From NCBI GenBank assembly GCA_963681505.1, contig OY811988.1, positions 5,416,607 to 5,480,606 of the forward strand: DNA of 64,000 bases. The letters are read 5' to 3'. The notes below the pieces were generated by a model. That model had not been told where the DNA came from, did not search any database, and was given only the letters and a program-made list of their open reading frames with translations. The stretch is from Eunapius fragilis. Its lineage: Eukaryota; Porifera; Demospongiae; Spongillida; Spongillidae. The translations under genes and the position numbers were made by a program. Shown one piece after another: positions 59,617-64,000 of the stretch (its first letter is position 1; every line of letters starts with the position of its first letter).

Positions 59617-62600
59617 TCTCACACACACACACACACACACACATGTACAGCACCAAACACCTACCTGGTGCTGTAATGCAGGCGCCTAGAACACCACAGA
59701 CACCATCTTCGGCATCCTTCTCTTACACTGGACCACAGGTGCCCCCCTCTCCGACTGCACCCACCACCCAGGTAGGGGCGGCCCCCACGGTCCCCGCCCC
59801 CCAAAGAGTGGCGGCCCCTGCGCCTGTCGTCCTAGACACCTCTCTCTCAAAACCCCCTCCTCCACCTACTCTCAAGAAGCCTCCATTACCTGGTGGCGTG
59901 GTGGTGGTCCTACCAAAGCCCTCAGTAGAAGAAATAATTGTTCTCTCCAAGGATACAGGACCCAGTCAGACATCCAACGCTCCTGTCGATACGGCGGCGT
60001 CTGTTCAGCCTGGGGAGGAGGAAGACGGCAAAGTGACCGGTGAGGAGAATAGTGAGGCCTCACCCAAAGTGACCACACCCATTGCCCCTTTGGCCACGCC
60101 TCCTGCTGTTGATGCAGCAAAGGTATTTTTTTGTCAGGTGATTTTGTGCATTATTAAGAATGCACAAAATTGGTTTCTCTTATTAAGGCTGGGAGCCAAG
60201 GGGCGGAGCTTCCGTTAGATAAGAAGGAAACCTTGGATGCAATGATGAGCCACATAGAAGACCTAGTCAGTGATCTGGTTGTAGGCCCACCAGCACCATC
60301 AACACCACCAGCACCATCATCAACACCACCAGCACCATCAACACCAACACCAGCACCATCATCAACACCACCAGCACCATCAACACCAACACCAGCACCA
60401 TCATCAACACCACCAGCACCATCAACACCAACACCAGCACCATCTCTGACACCACTGAAGGCTAATGGTAATGAGCTCATGTTAATTGATAACCTTTGTT
60501 CTGTGCTATGTTTTGCCTGCATGTACTCCATACCTTGACCACTCACTGCCCCTATGGTACTAACTGCCATCTTGCCTACTTCTCCCTTCTCTTCCCTCCC
60601 ATCCTACCCTTTCCCTCCCTCTTCCCTCTCCTCCTTTCTCCCTCCTACCACTCCTCCCCTTCCCTCCCTCCTCCCTTCCCTCCCTCCTCCCCTTCCCTTC
60701 CTCCTCCCCTTCCCTCCCTCCTCCCTTCCCTCCCTCCTCCCCTTCCCTCCCTCCTCCCCTTCCCTCCCTCCTCCCTTCCCTCCCTCCTCCCCTTCCCTCC
60801 CTCCTCCCCTTCCCTCCCTCCTCCCCTTCCCTCCCTCCTCCCCTTCCCTCCCTCCTCCCCTTCCCTCCCTCCTCACTTACCTACTATCCAGCTGTGAACG
60901 AGAAGACTGAACTTGCTGCTTCAGCCATGGTAACCAAGGAGCCAGGGTGGTACAAACAAATGCTTCAGAACATCCACCGGACGTCAGGGGATGAAGTGTT
61001 CTCTGAAGGCAAGCGCATTACACATATGTTCCACCTCCCCTATTCTCTCTCTACACACTGCACCTGCTCCATTCCACTCTGCCTGTGTTGTAATGTCATA
61101 TTGGTACTCCCCATCCCCCCACCCTTATTGGGCACATCCACCGCCCCCTCACCCTTATTGGGGCACACCCACCTGCCCCCTCACCCTTATTGGAGCACAC
61201 ACACCTACCCCCTCACCCTTATTGGGGCGCACCCACCTGCCCCCCTCACCCTTATTGGAGCACACCCACCTACCCCCTCACCCTTATTGGAGCACACCCA
61301 CCTGCCCCCCTCACCCTTATTGGGGCACACCCACCTGCCCGAAGAAGACACATGTGACTGCCTATTTATTAACATCGCTTTCACGAGAAACGCTGCAAAA
61401 CTTTGGGGCTTTATGTGGACAATTCCCTCCTTCTCTTTTGTTTATCTGACAGGATAATTATATCATCAAAAAAACTTTTAAAAGAATAACTTATACTTCT
61501 TTTTGAATGGTGTTTTATAAATTACTCCCTGTTGCATGAAAAGGTCAAACAGGTACATAGTTTTGGATGCAGTAAATACCCTCTGGGTACACTTCTATTT
61601 GTTTCCCACCAACTTGAGTATTACTGAATCGAAATTGCTTTAAAGATGGTGTTTTCAAACAAGCCATACCTACATGTATATTGTGCTTGTTTTCAGCAGT
61701 TAACTGGAAGACATTTTTTTGCTCCCAGTCGGTAGGGGGATATGGTCCGTCTGTACATCCAAATTGCCAAGCAGAGGCAGGTTTTGCAAGTCCCACCAAC
61801 AAAATCCAGTGTCTGCACCTGGATATGGTCGTGGTCTGTTTTAATTTAACAGGATGTGAACGATCCTTGAAGTCCACCCCACCCCCAACAATTCACTTGC
61901 GGCAATGCCTTCTTACCCGCCTTGATTAACTCCTGCTTCAAGTGTTGATTACATGTTTTGTCTAGGGGTCTTAATTTTAAAACCATTTTCTCGACGTTGC
62001 ATGCAGTTTTTTTGTAACAACCAATAACAAGAAGGACTACTGCCTCTTATGTGTTAATGCTAGAACCGCCCAATCACACAATAGCAATAGTGTTTTGAGT
62101 CCGCATTTTGGCTGTGTGTGGTCTAGCCATATGTGTGTACAGGGATGACTAAATGATGCCCCTTTAAAGCCTCACACACCACACTACACCCTCTCTAGCC
62201 CACACACTACACCCTCTCTAGCCCACACACTACACCCTCTCTAGCCCACACACTACACCCTCTCTAGCCCACACACTACACCCTCTCTAGCCCACACACT
62301 ACACCCTCTCTAGCCCACACACTACACCCTCTCTAGCCCACACACTACACCCTCTCTAGCCCACACACTACACCCTCTCTAGCCCACACACCACACTACA
62401 CCCTCTCTAGCCCCCATCATTGTGATTACGTACATGTATGCACACACACATGCTTACACACACACACACACGCACATACACATGTCCCCATGCGTGCCCT
62501 AACCTGCTCCAAAACAGACCCACAGGTGGAATATGACGAGAGGGGCTTGAAGGTTAGGAAATCGTCTCTTCCCCGGGAGACAACAGAGGTGTCCAAAACC

Positions 62601-64000
62601 ACTCGCCCCCCGTCCGTGACCACACCCACCAGTACTCGTCCCCCGTCAGTGACCACACCCACCAGTGCAAGGACCTCCTCTTTTTCCTCCTCGCATGCAC
62701 CTACCCCTGCCCCTCCGAAGACAAAGACCACGCCCACTGCCACACCTACTGTACCACCTGGTGGCCCTGGTTAGTGTCTGCCTGCCTAACTCTAATTAGG
62801 GCCCACCAACAATTAGTGGCTAATTAGTTTTTCACCACAATCCCATCGCAATGGAATTAAAAGAGTTGAGGGAGACATGAGGGAGGGGTGAGAGGGAGGG
62901 ATGAGAGAGGGAGGGGGAGATGTGAGGGAGGGGGAGATGTGAGGGAGGGTGGGAGGGACTAGAGAGTGTTGTGAGAGGGAGGGAGGGAGACATGAACGAG
63001 GGAGAGAGGGAGGACATGAGGGAGGGGGGTGAGAGAGGGAGGAGACATGAGGGAGGGAGGGAGGGAGGGGAGAAGGGAAGGGGTACAGCATAGTTGTCAT
63101 TATGGTATGATTGAAGCACTTATGCCCCCCCCACCCCCCCCCCCCCCCCCCACCCCCCTGGTACAGTGACCAAGCAGACGGTTGTGGCAGCATCCAGGAA
63201 ACCATCGGCAATAAAGAGTTCCAACGCCCAAGTGGAGCACTCCAAAGATTGTTAGTCTGGGGAGGAGTAGCTATAGGGAAGGAATGGGGAGGAGGAGATG
63301 TTATAGGGAAGGAGTGGGGAGGAGGGGACAGTGGTGGGCCGTAATAAGGGACCTGCATACGCAACACAATACAGGAAGTTGACTCATGTAAGTGGAATGT
63401 ACGCATTGTTAACAAATTCAGGTCACTGTACCTTAGTGGTCACTGTACCTTAATGGTGGACAGACCAGTTTGCAGCGGAGAATCTAGGTACATCTCGTAG
63501 AATATTTACAATATTTGAAAACTTGAAATAAGAAATAGCCTCAGTGATGTAGTGATGTTCCCACATGACTAAATGATCCTCATCATCCCATGTTAGGGAG
63601 GTAATGAGATGGGAGGGAGGGGGAGGTAGTGAGGGGGAGAGAGGAGATAGGGAGGAGGGAGATAGGGAGTGGGAGGTAGGAAAGGGGAGGGGAATGTAGC
63701 GTGCCACAGTATGGACTGTATCAGCTTGTATCATGTTACTAACCTAATGATGTCATCCCTCCCTTCCCTCCCTCTCCCCTCTTCACCCTCTCAGTTTGGA
63801 AGCAGAAGGAAGAGATGGGAGCCAACATGGAGGCACAGAAGGTCCCCACTGTATGTACCCATGTAACCACACCCATAGCCACACCTATCATTACACCATG
63901 TAACCACACCCATAGCCACACCTATCACTACACCATATAACCACACCCATAGCCACACCTATTTATAACCACTATATGCATATGTGTGTTACTTCGGTGT
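56069..64000 (+). CDS. PDZ protein of the PDLIM/ALP-Enigma type, nine exons seen, continues past the window
   Basis: Exons: 56069-56167, 57121-57266, 57577-57661 (or to 57664), 59682-60122, 60188-60467, 60892-61008, 62518-62769, 63167-63250, 63795-63850. All phases agree. Residues 1-85 form a PDZ domain: PWGFALQGGADFRSPLRIGK (carboxylate-binding loop WGF), VTPGGKAATAGLVAGDFIL, then HFEAQQLIVSATDHLGLK. This is the pattern of PDLIM/LDB3 proteins, which anchor to alpha-actinin and normally end in LIM domains (beyond the window if present). The rest is Pro/Thr/Ser-rich with APSTPTPAPSSTPP repeats. Exon 6 reads EPGWYKQMLQNIH, faintly like a sorbin-homology motif. The exon 6 donor is GAAG|GCAAGC, a GC-AG intron, required for phase. 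The exon 1, 7 and 8 donors are GTTAGT. Confidence 0.82.
56618..57530. repeat. (TG)n tracts and a 30-bp minisatellite in PDZ gene introns 1-2
   Basis: (TG)n at 56618-56680 and 56910-56955; GCAGTGTGGGGAGGGAGGGA plus CCTTGATGTA about six times at 57350-57515. Frames across them are not genes. Confidence 0.92.
57995..59470. repeat. 27-bp minisatellite, about 54 copies
   Basis: Unit GTGTCTAGTCCATGTATCAG plus TCACTAT. Variants include TCGCTAT, CACTGAG and CACTAATG. Because 27 is a multiple of 3, both strands stay open for hundreds of codons (nine-residue repeats), which mimics a gene. It lies in intron 3 of the PDZ gene and has no splice or start context. It is followed by (CA)n to 59641. Confidence 0.97.
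60600..60885. repeat. CCCTTCCCTCCCTCCT pyrimidine minisatellite
   Basis: Unit CTTCCCTCCCTCCTCCC, about 16 copies, ending in the acceptor of PDZ gene exon 6. Pure C/T strand. Confidence 0.95.
61110..62410. repeat. Minisatellites of PDZ gene intron 6
   Basis: CACCCTTATTGGGGCACACC-type units about seven times (61120-61335), and a 23-bp unit CCTCTCTAGCCCACACACTA plus CAC about ten times (62170-62410). Between them (61340-62165) no gene is seen. Confidence 0.92.
62830..63790. repeat. Purine- and pyrimidine-rich tracts in PDZ gene introns 7-8
   Basis: GAGGGAGGGGGAGATGTGAGG-like units at 62868-63080, a C-run at 63125-63158 before the exon 8 acceptor, and GGGAGGAGGGAGATAGG words at 63600-63690. Antisense Ser/Pro frames are artefacts. 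Confidence 0.85.

Noticed and set aside
60154-60570. Minus-strand Gly/Val/Asp-rich frame
   Set aside because: Antisense of the Pro/Thr/Ser exon of the PDZ gene.

Overview
The window is animal nuclear DNA. It has spliced genes with GT-AG introns, metazoan signalling families (USP53/54, DAPP1, PDZ-LIM type PDZ), dense microsatellites, several foldback/MITE elements, retroelement remnants and a 200-N assembly gap (31933-32132). No bacterial operons, tRNA, rRNA or CRISPR array were seen. The gene content and short introns suggest an early-branching invertebrate such as a sponge; this is inference and the species is not identified.

Layout: 0.1-1.3 kb is a 32-bp minisatellite. A 15-exon USP53/54-type deubiquitinase gene runs from 2.0 to 12.9 kb on +. 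Two CARD-like paralogues lie head to head at 14.2-16.7 kb, the minus copy with a helical-repeat C-terminus. A small secreted saposin-like gene sits on the minus strand at 18.4-20.1 kb, and a secreted poly-acidic repeat protein on the minus strand at 29.8-30.6 kb. These two share a leader and TATA layout. Between and beyond them (20-37 kb) is a mobile-element zone: a TA-flanked MITE, a broken Ulp1/PHD transposon-type gene, foldback elements, a repeat family with three copies, and a non-LTR retroelement remnant with a restriction-like endonuclease region.

From 37.3 to 55.8 kb two DAPP1 (SH2 + PH) paralogues lie tail to tail: a complete 9-exon copy on + (279 codons) and a second on - whose 7-kb first intron holds giant minisatellites. 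The minus DAPP1 copy starts 273 bp from the start of a PDZ gene (PDLIM/ALP/Enigma type) on +, which runs out of the window. The two therefore probably share a bidirectional promoter.

Exon models were built by hand from open frames, splice sites, phase agreement and family similarity. Phases close across every modelled join except where stated. Both DAPP1 copies would act in PI3K-lipid and phosphotyrosine signalling, the USP in ubiquitin editing, and the CARD pair plus saposin-like protein would fit innate defence (inference).
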